A DNA stretch of 64,000 nucleotides, taken from Pelagibacterium sp. 26DY04. GTDB taxonomy: Bacteria > Pseudomonadota > Alphaproteobacteria > Rhizobiales > Devosiaceae. The stretch is from contig NZ_CP101731.1 in assembly GCF_031202305.1 (NCBI RefSeq), forward strand, positions 310,001 to 374,000, read 5' to 3'. A program made the translations under genes and the position numbers. The notes beneath the pieces are model-generated. The model worked only from the letters and a program-made list of their open reading frames with translations, was not told the DNA's origin and ran no database searches. Shown piece after piece: positions 11,504 to 21,816 of the stretch. Positions within the stretch are counted from its first letter, which is position 1, and every line of letters begins with the position of its first letter.

Positions 11504-12127
11504 CTAGCTACGCAACGGCTCGACCACGCGTGAGCAGATCCAGAGCACTTCGGCATCTTCGTCCGACGCCTTGAGGAGGGCATGGCCCATGGTGCTGTCG
11601 AAATAGGCGCTGTCGCCGGCAACAAGCCGCGTTGGAGCGTAGAACTGGGTGTGCAGTTCCACCTCACCGGAGAGGACATAGACGAATTCCTCGCCAGGAT
11701 GGGACAGCATCTCTGGAAATCTGGCGATCGTGTTGGCCTTGACCGTCGCCTTGAGCGGAACGAACTGCTTATTGGCCAGATCGGTGCACAACATCTCGTA
11801 GTCATACTGCTCGGTCTGGTGCATCACCCCGCCTCCAGCGCGGGTCACGGTGCGTCGGCCGCTCACCGACGCCGTTTGACGCTCGGAGAACAAATCGGCC
11901 ACATCCACCTCCAGCCCCTCGCCCAGACTGAGGATCGTATCGTAGGTCGGCGACATCTGGCCGTTCTCGATTTTCGAGAGCGTTGAAGGCGCCAAATCGC
12001 ACCGGCGCGCCAGCTCGTTGAGGGTCAGCCCGCGCGCTTGACGCATCTGGCGAAGGGTATCGCCGATCGGTGAGTTAGGCTTCCGCTGCGGCCGGCTTTC
12101 GCTCGGTTTGACAAGGGGATTGTTCAT
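11504..12127 (-). CDS. XRE-family regulator with C-terminal cupin domain
   Basis: A 207-residue transcription factor. The N-terminal helix-turn-helix is at about residues 24-75 (LRQMRQARGLTLNELARR...TLSKIENGQMSPTYDT). The C-terminal cupin barrel at about 125-200 (SHPGEEFVYVLSGEVELH) would bind a small effector. Regulators of this build control amino-acid, polyamine and hydantoin-type catabolic genes. It lies 27 bases after the Ldh2-family gene on the same strand and probably shares its transcript. The palindromes at 13194 and 13384 are the natural candidates for its operators, which would couple both divergent units. Confidence 0.88.
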   Translation of the reverse strand: MNNPLVKPSESRPQRKPNSPIGDTLRQMRQARGLTLNELARRCDLAPSTLSKIENGQMSPTYDTILSLGEGLEVDVADLFSERQTASVSGRRTVTRAGGGVMHQTEQYDYEMLCTDLANKQFVPLKATVKANTIARFPEMLSHPGEEFVYVLSGEVELHTQFYAPTRLVAGDSAYFDSTMGHALLKASDEDAEVLWICSRVVEPLRS

Positions 12128-12154
12128 CAGGCGACCCGTCCTCGATTGCGTTTT

Positions 12155-13165
12155 CTACGCTACGGCCAATGCCTCAAGCGCTGCAAGGTTGTCTTGCGAA
12201 ATGGGAATGCCGTGCCGGGCGGCCTTTCGCCGACATTCGAGCCGCCGGTCCCCCGGCAGTCTCGAAACCCCTGCCGCCTTCATCCGCTCGATGAGCGTCT
12301 CGACCCGCAGCCCGAACCGTTCGGCACCACCGCGGGCCGGATCGATCAGCAGGATGAACTGCCCGGTATGGGGTGTCTGCGCACCCTTATGCCCCGACCA
12401 GTCGAACTCGAAGGAAAAATGGCCGCCCGTGAGCGCCGCGCTCAGCAATTCGACCATCATCGAAATCGAAGAGCCCTTGTGCCCGCCGAAGGTCAGGAGC
12501 GCCCCGCCATCGAGCACCGCCCGCGGATCGGTGGTCGGCTGCCCCTGGGCGTCCACGCCCGAATTGGGCGGCAGGCTCTTGCCGGTCCGGGCTGAAATCT
12601 GGACGTCGCCATTGGCCATGGCCGAGGTGGCAAGATCGAAGACCAGCGGCTCGTCCGCTCCTGCGACCGGCGTGGCAAGGGCAATGGGGTTGGTCCCGAA
12701 CAGAGCGCTCTTGCCATCGAAGGGAACGGTACAGGCAAAGCTGTTGACGGCGCTGAGCGCCAGGAGCCCGTCTTGCGCGAAAGGTTCCACGTCGGGCCAA
12801 AGGGCGCTCAGATGGTGGGAATTGCGGATGGCGAGAATCGCAACCCCGTTCGCCTGTGCCTTCTCGATGGCCATGTCGCGCCCCAGCGCCAGGGCGGCCT
12901 GGGCAAAACCATTGTCGGCGTCCACGCGGCAGAAGGCGGGAGCGACATCCTCGAGCACGGGGTTGGCTTTCCCGTTCACCCAGCCTGAACTGAGGGAATC
13001 GACATAACCCTTCATGCGGAAGATGCCATGGCTATGGGCGCCGTCACGCTCGCACATCGCGCAGTTCTCAGCCAGAAGCGCCGCGACGTCCTTGCGCGTG
13101 CCATGCCGCAGAAAAATGGCCCGCAAGAGAGCGACGAGATCTGAATACGCAAGGGTCGAGGTCAC
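12155..13165 (-). CDS. Ldh2/DpkA-family NAD(P)H-dependent reductase
   Basis: A 336-residue member of the malate/L-lactate dehydrogenase 2 family, which includes ureidoglycolate dehydrogenase and piperideine/pyrroline-2-carboxylate reductase (DpkA). The segment CERDGAHSHGIFRMKGYV with its catalytic-type histidine, and a later FGGHKGSSISMMVELL, are typical of the DpkA side. The start is a GTG with GGAG eight bases upstream. It is divergent from the hydantoinase/ABC operon, so a job in reducing a cyclic imino acid or oxo acid from that pathway is plausible but not proven. Confidence 0.82.
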   Translation of the reverse strand: MTSTLAYSDLVALLRAIFLRHGTRKDVAALLAENCAMCERDGAHSHGIFRMKGYVDSLSSGWVNGKANPVLEDVAPAFCRVDADNGFAQAALALGRDMAIEKAQANGVAILAIRNSHHLSALWPDVEPFAQDGLLALSAVNSFACTVPFDGKSALFGTNPIALATPVAGADEPLVFDLATSAMANGDVQISARTGKSLPPNSGVDAQGQPTTDPRAVLDGGALLTFGGHKGSSISMMVELLSAALTGGHFSFEFDWSGHKGAQTPHTGQFILLIDPARGGAERFGLRVETLIERMKAAGVSRLPGDRRLECRRKAARHGIPISQDNLAALEALAVA

Positions 13166-13193
13166 GAGAAGCTCCGGCGGGTCCAGTCGGAAG

Positions 13194-13209
13194 ATTTCCT
13201 ATAGGAAAT
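13194..13209. promoter_or_regulatory. 16-bp palindromic operator, candidate
   Basis: ATTTCCTATAGGAAAT is a perfect palindrome 28 bases upstream of the Ldh2-gene start. A minus-strand TTGCAA and TATATA pair with 18 bases between them lies just above it, so a bound repressor would cover the transcription start. The XRE-cupin protein is the likely reader. Confidence 0.55.
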
Positions 13210-13360
13210 ATATAGAGTAATGTGGATCAGCTTTGCAATAGGTGGGGAGCGTAAGTCGCCAGCTACCCACATCAGAATTCCCCTTGTAATCAAGAGATCT
13301 TAGCATGTGGTCAAATTGCAGGCTTCTGCGGAAGAGGCTGTTTTTTTGGTCATGGGCTAA

Positions 13361-13388
13361 TTGACAGGGGGTGCGCTACGTGTACTAT
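13361..13388 (+). promoter_or_regulatory. sigma70 promoter of the hydantoinase/ABC operon
   Basis: TTGACA at 13361-13366 and TACTAT at 13383-13388 are separated by 16 bases and lie 110 bases upstream of the binding-protein gene. They form the strongest housekeeping-type promoter I see in the window. Confidence 0.6.
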
Positions 13389-13407
13389 CGGAAAATAGTT
13401 TCCTTTA
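13384..13407. promoter_or_regulatory. second operator-like site overlapping the -10 box
   Basis: ACTATCGGAAAATAGT forms an inverted repeat overlapping the -10 box, and GGAAA/TTTCC arms with a four-base ATAG gap sit inside it. TTTCCTTTAGG resembles one half of the palindrome at 13194-13209. It could be a weaker site for the same regulator. Confidence 0.4.
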
Positions 13408-13497
13408 GGCGCGCTCTTCGAGGGGCGTTGAGAGCGCCCTGGGCACACGTTCGCGTGCACCTATTTTTGACGCCCGCAATTCGAGAGGGATTATCGA

Positions 13498-15084
13498 ATG
13501 CGTATCGGAAACAAAGGGAGGTTGCCGCTCGCGGCGGCGCTTTTGGTTGGCATCAGCGGGTTTTCCGCTCCTGTCTTGGCGCAAAGCTCGGATCTCGTCG
13601 TCAACAGCGCTGTAGCGCCGAGCACGCTCGATCCAGCCTGGGCCTGCGGACTGCAGGAAATCAGCTTTCTGCAAAATTTCTACGTGCGGCTGGTTCAGCA
13701 CGGGACGGCCGAAGGTCCCGAGGGCACCCGGGTCGTCGACTATTCAACCATCGAACCCTATCTCGCCGAGTCCTGGGAAGTGAGCGAAGATGGCTTGGTC
13801 TATACCTTCCATCTCAAGGATGGCTTTACATTCGAAAGTGGCAATCCGGTGGATGCCGAAGCCGTGCGCTATTCCTTCCAGCGCGTGCTGGATATGGCCG
13901 GGTGCGGCCGGTTTTTCCTTACCGACGGCCATATCGATCCGGTGATTTTTGAATCTATTGAGGCTGTCGATCCATCGACGGTGGTCATCACCCTCAACAA
14001 GCCTAACGGCAACATGCTGGGCGATTTGGCAACCCATGCTGCTTCTATCGTCGACCCGTCGGTCGTCGAGGCCAATGGCGGGGTCGTGCCGGGCCAGCCC
14101 AATGAGTTCATGGCGGCCAACGTGACCGAATCCGGTCCCTTCCTGCTCGAGTCCTACACCGCCAACCAGAGCGCCCGCATGGTCGCCAATCCGGCCTTCG
14201 CGGGCAACGCCCCGGCATCGGACGCAATCAACGTCAATTGGATCACCGCCGCCCCGACACTGCTGCTTCAGGCGCGAACCGGTCAAGCCGATATCACCTT
14301 CGGGCTTGCCAAGCAGGCCGTGACCACCATGAGCAATAATCCCGGCACGCGGGTCATCGCCTATAGCAACCCCTTCGTACAGCAAATGATGCTGCCCAAC
14401 ACCAAGGCGCCTTGGGACAATCCACTTTTCCGCGAAGCCGTCGCCCATGCGGTGCCCTACCAGGATATTGTAGATCGCGTGGCTTATGGATATGGCACGC
14501 TTTACTACGGCCCGATCCCACCAAGCCTTCCGGGGTTCAGTGCCGAGTTGAGTCAACCCGTATCGTTCGATCTCGAACGTGCACGCGAGTTGATCGCCCA
14601 AAGCGGCATCGCCACCCCGGTAAATGTCGAAGTGATGATCCAGGAAGGTGATGCCACCCAGCAGCAACTCGCTACCATCCTCCAGAGCACCTGGGCCGAA
14701 CTGGGCATTAATCTTAACATCCGCGTCGCGCCGGCGGCCGAATTCCAGGACCTTTCTCAGTCCCATCAGGTGCAGTCGCTGATGCGCCTCGACGGACCGG
14801 GCGTATTCGAGGTCGGTTATTATTGGGGTTATGACGTCGACTGCGACAACTCCAATAACCTTACCGAATATTGCAATGAAGAGGTCGACAGCCTCATTGA
14901 GCAGCTTCGCGCCTCTTCCGACCAGGCCGAGCGTCAGCAGATCATGGATCAGGTGACCGAAATCTGGCGCGCCGAATATCCCAAGATCCTGTTCTTTGAG
15001 GATCAGCCGGTGATGGTGCTTTCCGATGCGGTGACCGAGTTCACCTTCTCTCCGCTCCCCGACTATCGCTACTGGGCGAAATAG
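13498..15084 (+). CDS. ABC transporter substrate-binding protein, peptide/SBP5 family
   Basis: A family 5 periplasmic binding protein of 528 residues with a Sec signal (cleavage near VLAQ). After the signal come the usual SBP5 features: a STLDPAWA opening, YLAESWEVSEDGLVYTFHLKDGFTF, and a central NTKAPWDNPLFREAVAHAV block. It is the first gene of an operon with hyuA, hyuB, two permeases, two ATPases and an M20 amidohydrolase. Members of this family carry peptides, opines, glutathione or other amides. Here the neighbours point to a cyclic amide or an N-acyl amino acid. Confidence 0.93.
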   Translation: MRIGNKGRLPLAAALLVGISGFSAPVLAQSSDLVVNSAVAPSTLDPAWACGLQEISFLQNFYVRLVQHGTAEGPEGTRVVDYSTIEPYLAESWEVSEDGLVYTFHLKDGFTFESGNPVDAEAVRYSFQRVLDMAGCGRFFLTDGHIDPVIFESIEAVDPSTVVITLNKPNGNMLGDLATHAASIVDPSVVEANGGVVPGQPNEFMAANVTESGPFLLESYTANQSARMVANPAFAGNAPASDAINVNWITAAPTLLLQARTGQADITFGLAKQAVTTMSNNPGTRVIAYSNPFVQQMMLPNTKAPWDNPLFREAVAHAVPYQDIVDRVAYGYGTLYYGPIPPSLPGFSAELSQPVSFDLERARELIAQSGIATPVNVEVMIQEGDATQQQLATILQSTWAELGINLNIRVAPAAEFQDLSQSHQVQSLMRLDGPGVFEVGYYWGYDVDCDNSNNLTEYCNEEVDSLIEQLRASSDQAERQQIMDQVTEIWRAEYPKILFFEDQPVMVLSDAVTEFTFSPLPDYRYWAK

Positions 15085-15109
15085 ACCTTTCCAGGAGAAA
15101 ATATTCAAA

Positions 15110-17131
15110 ATGGCAACGCGTATTGGTGTCGATATTGGCGGCACATTCACCGATCTCGTCTATTTCGACGAGCGGACGGGTAAGACGGTGGAGGGAAAGG
15201 TCCCAACAGTGCCCTCCGCGCCCGAACATGGGGTGGTCGATGCGATCACCCAGCACGTGCCCAACGACATCATCGAGGAAGCCGAGTTCTTTCTCCATGG
15301 AACAACGGTCGGCCTTAACGCCCTGCTCGAGCGGCGGGGCGCCAAGGTCGGCCTGATCACCACCACCGGTTTCCGCGACGTTCTCGAAATCCGTCGCGGC
15401 GACCGGGCTGAGATGTACAATCTGTTCTGGAAGCAGACCGAACCGCTCGTGCCGCGACGCCTGCGTCTCGAGGTCCACGGCCGCATGCTGGGTAATGGAA
15501 CTGAGTACCGGCCGCTCGACGAAGGAACGGTCAAGGCAGCCGCCCAGAAGCTGATCGGCGAACAGGTCGATGCAATCGCCGTCAGCCTCATCAATGCCTA
15601 TGCCAATCCTGAGCACGAATTGGCCGTAGAGCGCATTCTGCGCAGCGAAGGATTCAAGGGCGGCATTTCGCTTTCGCACAAGATTTCGGGCGAATACCGC
15701 GAATATGAACGCACCTCGACCACCTGCATAGACGCCTTTGTGCGCGGCCGCATGTCGAACTATCTGCGGCGCCTCGATGGCCGCTTGCGGGACCTGGGCT
15801 TTAAAGGCACCTCGCTCATCACCCGCTCGGGCTCGGGCTCGATGACCTTCGCAGAGGCGGAGGATCGCCCGTTCGAAACCATCATGTCCGGTCCGGTCGG
15901 TGGTGCACAGGGCGCGAGCGAATTGGCAAAGATGCTAGGCATCAAGGCGCTGGTCACTGCCGATGTGGGCGGCACGAGCTTTGACACCGCTCTGGTGATC
16001 GACGGCAAGCCGCAGGTGCTTTTTGAAGGCGTTATCGACAATATGCCGATCCAGAGCCCTTGGGTCGATGTGCGCTCGATCGGTTCGGGGGGCGGTTCGA
16101 TCGCCCATATCGATCCGGGGGGATTGATGCGGGTCGGCCCGCGTTCAGCCGGCGCCGTGCCGGGGCCTGCCTGCTACGGCAAAGGCGGCACAGAGCCCGC
16201 AATGACCGATGCTGCCGCATGGCTAGGCATGCTTGGGCCTGGGGATCTGGCATCGGGCATCCATCTCGATATCGAAAAGGCACGCGCAGCTCTTCAAGCC
16301 GTGGGTACCCATATCGATCAAGACGTTGAGGCAACCGCAGCCGGGGTCATGCGTATCTCCTCGGCCGCCATGGCCAATGCCATGCGTGAGATCTCCCTCG
16401 ACCAGGGGCTCGATCCGCGCACCATCACGCTGTTGCCTTTCGGTGGGGCCGGTCCGCTGATGGGGACGCTTCTGGCCGACGAACTCGAAATGAACCACGT
16501 CGTGATCCCGCCATTGGCCGGCAATTTCTCGGCCTGGGGCCTTCTGGGCGCCGACATGGTGCAATCGGCGGCGCGAACTCGGGTGATCGATTTCGTGCCC
16601 GGCGCCCTTAGCGAGGTCAATTCGGTGCTCGCCGAGCTCTTTACGACGCTCACCGAACGCAGCGCTGCTCACGCGGACGATGCCGTGCAGTCGGGCCGTC
16701 TCGACCTGCGCTATAAGGGCCAGGAGCACACGCTTTCGATCGAAGTCAAGGTCCAGGACGGCAGAGTGACCGAGACCGAGGACGTTATCCTCGAGCGGTT
16801 CGTGTCCGAATACGCCCGCACCTTTGGGGCCACCATGAACCAGGACGTCGAGCTGGTCTCGGTCCGCGCCAGCACCACCGTGCTGCTCCCGCGGCGCGAG
16901 TTGAGCTACACCCCCAAGCGCTCCGACGGCGAGGACAACCGCGTAATGGACGTCTATTCCTTCGAGAGCAAGGCGCGGGTGCCCTTCCGGATCATTCCGC
17001 GCGGAAAAATCTCGGGCAAAGTTCGCGGACCTGCGATCATCACTGAAGACACGACGACGACCTATGTCGACGTCCAATGGACTATCTCCAACGGGAAAGC
17101 CGGCGAGATCATTCTGGAGCGGACACACTAA
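15110..17131 (+). CDS. hyuA: hydantoinase/oxoprolinase subunit A
   Basis: The HyuA-type subunit (673 residues) of ATP-dependent N-methylhydantoinase, 5-oxoprolinase and acetone carboxylase-like enzymes. It supplies the actin-like ATPase fold: RIGVDIGGTFTDLVYFD at the start, HGTTVGLNALLERRGAKVGLITT, then TADVGGTSFDTALV and a GSGGGSIAHID loop around residues 325-335. It is full length. AGGAGA sits before the ATG. It is followed one base later by hyuB, and the two normally form a complex. The actual ring substrate (oxoproline, hydantoin or similar) cannot be read from sequence. Confidence 0.93.
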   Translation: MATRIGVDIGGTFTDLVYFDERTGKTVEGKVPTVPSAPEHGVVDAITQHVPNDIIEEAEFFLHGTTVGLNALLERRGAKVGLITTTGFRDVLEIRRGDRAEMYNLFWKQTEPLVPRRLRLEVHGRMLGNGTEYRPLDEGTVKAAAQKLIGEQVDAIAVSLINAYANPEHELAVERILRSEGFKGGISLSHKISGEYREYERTSTTCIDAFVRGRMSNYLRRLDGRLRDLGFKGTSLITRSGSGSMTFAEAEDRPFETIMSGPVGGAQGASELAKMLGIKALVTADVGGTSFDTALVIDGKPQVLFEGVIDNMPIQSPWVDVRSIGSGGGSIAHIDPGGLMRVGPRSAGAVPGPACYGKGGTEPAMTDAAAWLGMLGPGDLASGIHLDIEKARAALQAVGTHIDQDVEATAAGVMRISSAAMANAMREISLDQGLDPRTITLLPFGGAGPLMGTLLADELEMNHVVIPPLAGNFSAWGLLGADMVQSAARTRVIDFVPGALSEVNSVLAELFTTLTERSAAHADDAVQSGRLDLRYKGQEHTLSIEVKVQDGRVTETEDVILERFVSEYARTFGATMNQDVELVSVRASTTVLLPRRELSYTPKRSDGEDNRVMDVYSFESKARVPFRIIPRGKISGKVRGPAIITEDTTTTYVDVQWTISNGKAGEIILERTH

Positions 17132-17132
17132 G

Positions 17133-18857
17133 ATGGCCAAAAGACACGAACCCGTTATCCATAACGCAGGCAAGTTCGGCCGCACGACCGAGGCCAAGGC
17201 TGATCCGATCACCACCGAAGTGATCCGCCATGCCCTCAATTCCGCAGCCAACCAGATGAAGCGGGCGCTGATCCGCACCTCGTTCTCACCCATCATTTAC
17301 GAGGTGCTCGATTTCGCCGTGGCGATCTACGACAAGGACATCCGGCTCTTATCCCAGGCGCCGTCGCTGCCCATGTTCATGGGGACGCTATCCTTCTGCA
17401 TCAACGAGGCGGTCAAGGCCAATGGAGGGCCGGAAATGCTAAGGCCCGGCGATGCGCTGATCTATAACTGGCCGTTCGGCACCGGATCACACCCCCAGGA
17501 CATGGTCATCATCATGCCCGTGTTCTTTCGCGACGAAGAACTGATCGGCTATACGGCGATCAAGGGCCATTGGCTCGATATCGGCGCCAAGGACCCCTAC
17601 TGCACCGACACCACAGACGTGTTCCAGGAAGGTGTGATCTTTCCGGGCGTCAAGATCTACAAGGAGAACGTTCTCAACGAAGACGTCTTCCGCATGATTA
17701 TGGCCAACACGCGCGTGCCTCAAATGGTCCGCGGCGATCTCGACGCCCAAGTCACCGGCTGCCGGGTGGGTGTAAAATCGCTCCTCGAAGTTGTTGAGCG
17801 CTTCGGTCTCGACACCTATCGCTCGGCGGTCGATGACATGTTCGACCATGGCGAGCGTATCGTTCGGTCCTATTTCGAGAAAATCCCCGATGGCCGCTAT
17901 GTCGGCAAGGGGGAAATGGACAACAACGGCGTCACCAAGGACCGCATTCCCTTTGAGATCGTGCTCGAGGTCAAGGGCTCGGACGTCACCCTCGACTTCT
18001 CGGGGGTTCCCGATGAACAGGTCGGCCCCACCAACTCGCCGCTGCCCACCACCATCTCGGCAAGCCGGGTGGCGATTACCATGCTCGCCGGCTATGGCGA
18101 AGCGCCCCATGAAGGACACTTTCGGCCGCTGACGGTCATCACCCGTCCCGGTTCGATGTTCGATCCGTTGCCGCCCGCCCCTTCCTTCATCTATGGCTGG
18201 CCGGGCCTGCAGTCGATCGAGGTGATCTACAACGCGGTGTCCAACGCCTTGCCCAAAGCCGTGCCGGCCCAGTCAGGCGGCTGCATCTGCTCGCTGGTTG
18301 CCTGGGGGCAGCGCGAGGAAACACGCGAGCCCTGGGCCGATGGCACCCCGTTGCCCACCGGCCAAGGTGCATGGGACGGCGGCGATGGCGGCACTATGCT
18401 CCATATCGCTGAATCGGCGACCCGCTTCACGCCTGCCGAGGTCTGGGAGCACCGCAACCCCTGGATCATTGAACAGCTTTCCCTGGCCGAGGACTCGGTT
18501 GGTCCAGGCAAGTGGCGCGGCGGGCCTGGGCTCAACCTCGATATCCGCATGACCGAGGACACGCTGATTACCACCGTGTTCGAACGCTCGCTCAACGCGC
18601 CCTGGGGCCTGGCTGGCGGCAGGGAAGCGCGGCCCAACAATTGCTACGCTGAAATGCCCGATGGGGAAGTCCATTCCATCGCCAAGGCGACCCACTTCCA
18701 CATGCCCAAGGACTCGATCCTGCAGATGCGGACCGGTGGCGGCGGCGGATACGGCAATCCGGCCGAGCGCCCCGTCGAGATGGTCAAGCGCGACCTGGAA
18801 GACGGCTACATCACTGAAGCCTACGCGAGAGAGCACTATCCGCACGCCTTTGCGTAA
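17133..18857 (+). CDS. hyuB: hydantoinase/oxoprolinase subunit B
   Basis: The HyuB-type subunit, 574 residues. It opens with DPITTEVIRHALNSAANQMKRALIRTSFSPIIYE, the signature start of this family. It continues with RPGDALIYNWPFGTGSHPQDMVIIMPVF, a metal-binding region in related enzymes, and ends in a glycine-rich RTGGGGGYGNPAERP segment. The longer upstream frame overlaps hyuA; the ATG at 17133, one base after the hyuA stop, is the natural start. A stable hairpin at 18866-18895 separates it from the permease genes. Confidence 0.93.
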   Translation: MAKRHEPVIHNAGKFGRTTEAKADPITTEVIRHALNSAANQMKRALIRTSFSPIIYEVLDFAVAIYDKDIRLLSQAPSLPMFMGTLSFCINEAVKANGGPEMLRPGDALIYNWPFGTGSHPQDMVIIMPVFFRDEELIGYTAIKGHWLDIGAKDPYCTDTTDVFQEGVIFPGVKIYKENVLNEDVFRMIMANTRVPQMVRGDLDAQVTGCRVGVKSLLEVVERFGLDTYRSAVDDMFDHGERIVRSYFEKIPDGRYVGKGEMDNNGVTKDRIPFEIVLEVKGSDVTLDFSGVPDEQVGPTNSPLPTTISASRVAITMLAGYGEAPHEGHFRPLTVITRPGSMFDPLPPAPSFIYGWPGLQSIEVIYNAVSNALPKAVPAQSGGCICSLVAWGQREETREPWADGTPLPTGQGAWDGGDGGTMLHIAESATRFTPAEVWEHRNPWIIEQLSLAEDSVGPGKWRGGPGLNLDIRMTEDTLITTVFERSLNAPWGLAGGREARPNNCYAEMPDGEVHSIAKATHFHMPKDSILQMRTGGGGGYGNPAERPVEMVKRDLEDGYITEAYAREHYPHAFA

Positions 18858-18865
18858 CCGATCCG

Positions 18866-18895
18866 GAGCGACGCGGCCCTCACCCCGCGTCGCTC
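18866..18895 (+). other. intra-operon hairpin without T-tract
   Basis: An 11-bp perfect stem (GAGCGACGCGG / CCGCGTCGCTC) with an eight-base loop lies between hyuB and the first permease gene. No run of T follows, so it is unlikely to terminate transcription. A role in mRNA processing or stabilising the upstream message is more plausible. Confidence 0.55.
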
Positions 18896-18923
18896 ACCAA
18901 TCCAGAACAATAAGAGGCTAGGT

Positions 18924-19772
18924 TTGGTGCGACGCCTTCTTGCTCAATTGGCCAATGATCGGGAACTGCTGTTCGGGGTCTTGCTGTTCGGCATTGTCAT
19001 GTTCCTGGCGCTTTTTGGGCGCCTGTTCTGGCCGGTCGATCCGCTCCGCGTCGACATTCTCAATTCGCTTCTTCCCCCCAGCCTCGAGCACCCCATGGGG
19101 ACCGATGATGTGGGGCGCGATGTCTTTGCCCGCTTCATCCAGGGCGCTCAGGTCTCGATCGGTGTCGCAATAGGCGTCACCATTGCCGGAACGCTGATCG
19201 GCGGTACGCTCGGCCTCCTGGCCGGTCTGATCGGCGGCTGGTTCGACGTTCTCGTCTCCCGCGTCATGGACGCGATCCTCGCCTTTCCGCCGTTGATCCT
19301 CGCCATGGCCGTGGCGATCGGGCTGGGGCCGGGGATCGTTTCGGCGTCGATCGGCGTCATCCTTGCCGCCATCCCCTGGTATTTCCGCCTGTTGCGCTCT
19401 GAGGTGCTGCGGCTGCGCACCCTGATGTACGTCGAATCCGCCCAGGCTTTGGGAGCATCGAACTTCAGGCTGATCCGTCTTCATATCCTGCCTCAGACCA
19501 CTTCGACTATATTCATCCAGGCGTCTTCGGTTTTCTCCTTTTCCATCCTGACCCTCGCCGCGCTCGGTTTTGTCGGCCTGGGTATTCAACCACCGACGCC
19601 CGAATGGGGAACGATGATCACCGAGGGATTGGCTTTTGCCCTGACCGGGCAGTGGTGGCTGGGCCTGTTCCCCGGGCTGGGCATCTTTGCCCTGGCCGTT
19701 TCGGCCAACCTCATTGCCGATCGCTTGCGCGACATCTACGATCCCAAATCCGGCGCGAGCCTGGCGGTATAG
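18924..19772 (+). CDS. ABC transporter permease, DppC/OppC type
   Basis: An inner-membrane permease of 282 residues with about six helices. It has the DppC-type block HPMGTDDVGRDVFARFIQGAQVS near the N-terminus and the EAA loop (EVLRLRTLMYVESAQALGASNFRLIRLHILPQ) that contacts the ATPases. It ends with DRLRDIYDPK, standard for DppC. The start is TTG at 18924 or GTG at 18927, and the sequence does not decide. It works with the permease that follows, unusually placed second (C before B). Confidence 0.9.
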   Translation: MVRRLLAQLANDRELLFGVLLFGIVMFLALFGRLFWPVDPLRVDILNSLLPPSLEHPMGTDDVGRDVFARFIQGAQVSIGVAIGVTIAGTLIGGTLGLLAGLIGGWFDVLVSRVMDAILAFPPLILAMAVAIGLGPGIVSASIGVILAAIPWYFRLLRSEVLRLRTLMYVESAQALGASNFRLIRLHILPQTTSTIFIQASSVFSFSILTLAALGFVGLGIQPPTPEWGTMITEGLAFALTGQWWLGLFPGLGIFALAVSANLIADRLRDIYDPKSGASLAV

Positions 19773-19781
19773 GAGCAAGAG

Positions 19782-20783
19782 ATGATCAACTTCCTGCTTG
19801 CCCGCATCGGATCGGCCATCGTCACCATTTTCGGAGCCTCGGTTCTGGCGTTCGTTGTGTTGCGCGCCGTACCCACCAATCCCGCACGGCTTATCGCCGG
19901 CCCTTTCGCAACAGAGGAGGTAATTGCCCAGGTCACCGCCTCTCTTGGCCTCGATAAGCCGCTGCCGGTTCAGTATTTCGACTATATCGTTTCGTTCTTT
20001 TCCGGCGATTGGGGGTTCTCCTACAGCGCCGGACAGCCCGTGTTGTCGCAGATCCTCCAGCGGCTACCCGCCAGCGCAGAGTTGGCACTTTATGCTTTTC
20101 TCTTTGCGTTCATTGGCGCTGTGGTGATCACGGTGGCGATCAACTACCTCCGCTCGGTCTGGCTTGATCGCCTGCTGCGGCTGGTCTCGTTCATCAGTGC
20201 CGGTGTGCCGCCCTTTTGGCTAGCGCTGTTGTTCCTCATGGTGTTCTTCGAGCAGTTCGGCTGGTTTCCCGGACCGGTCGGGCGCGGGCCAGCGCCCGAA
20301 CACATCCGCACCGGGCTCTTTACGATCGACTACCTGCTCGCCGGCAATTTTTCAGGCTTTGGGGCCGCTTTCCACCATCTGGCGCTGCCATCGCTGGCCC
20401 TAGCGCTCGGGCCGTTCGGCTATCTGGTGCGGCTGCTGCGCGCCAACATGCTCGATGTGGTCAATGAGCCATTCGTTACCGTCCTTCACGCCAAGGGCGT
20501 GGCACCGGTCACCACCCATTTCCGGCATATTCTGCCAAACGCTTTTCTTCCCACGCTGACCGCTGGCGGTCTCATCCTCGCACAATTGCTTGGCGGCAGC
20601 GTTTTGGTGGAGCGCATCTTCGCCTGGCCGGGAATCGGCACGCTGGTGATCGACGGCATCCTGCGCCAGGACTATGCCGTGGTTCAGGCCTTCATCATGC
20701 TCAGCGCCATCATTTATATCGGGGTCAACCTGCTGGTCGACATCCTCTATGGCTATGTCGATCCGCGCGTCAGAAGGAGCTAA
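19782..20783 (+). CDS. ABC transporter permease, DppB/OppB type
   Basis: A DppB-type permease of 333 residues. It opens with a first helix and a [23 protein letters not shown] periplasmic stretch. It carries the usual [11 protein letters not shown] segment and the EAA loop ([26 protein letters not shown]). It ends with [11 protein letters not shown], the family's standard tail. AGGAGCAAGAG precedes the ATG. It pairs with the DppC-type permease nine bases upstream. Confidence 0.92.
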   Translation: MINFLLARIGSAIVTIFGASVLAFVVLRAVPTNPARLIAGPFATEEVIAQVTASLGLDKPLPVQYFDYIVSFFSGDWGFSYSAGQPVLSQILQRLPASAELALYAFLFAFIGAVVITVAINYLRSVWLDRLLRLVSFISAGVPPFWLALLFLMVFFEQFGWFPGPVGRGPAPEHIRTGLFTIDYLLAGNFSGFGAAFHHLALPSLALALGPFGYLVRLLRANMLDVVNEPFVTVLHAKGVAPVTTHFRHILPNAFLPTLTAGGLILAQLLGGSVLVERIFAWPGIGTLVIDGILRQDYAVVQAFIMLSAIIYIGVNLLVDILYGYVDPRVRRS

Positions 20784-20787
20784 GGCG

Positions 20788-21812
<1,025 letters not shown>

Positions 21813-21816
<4 letters not shown>

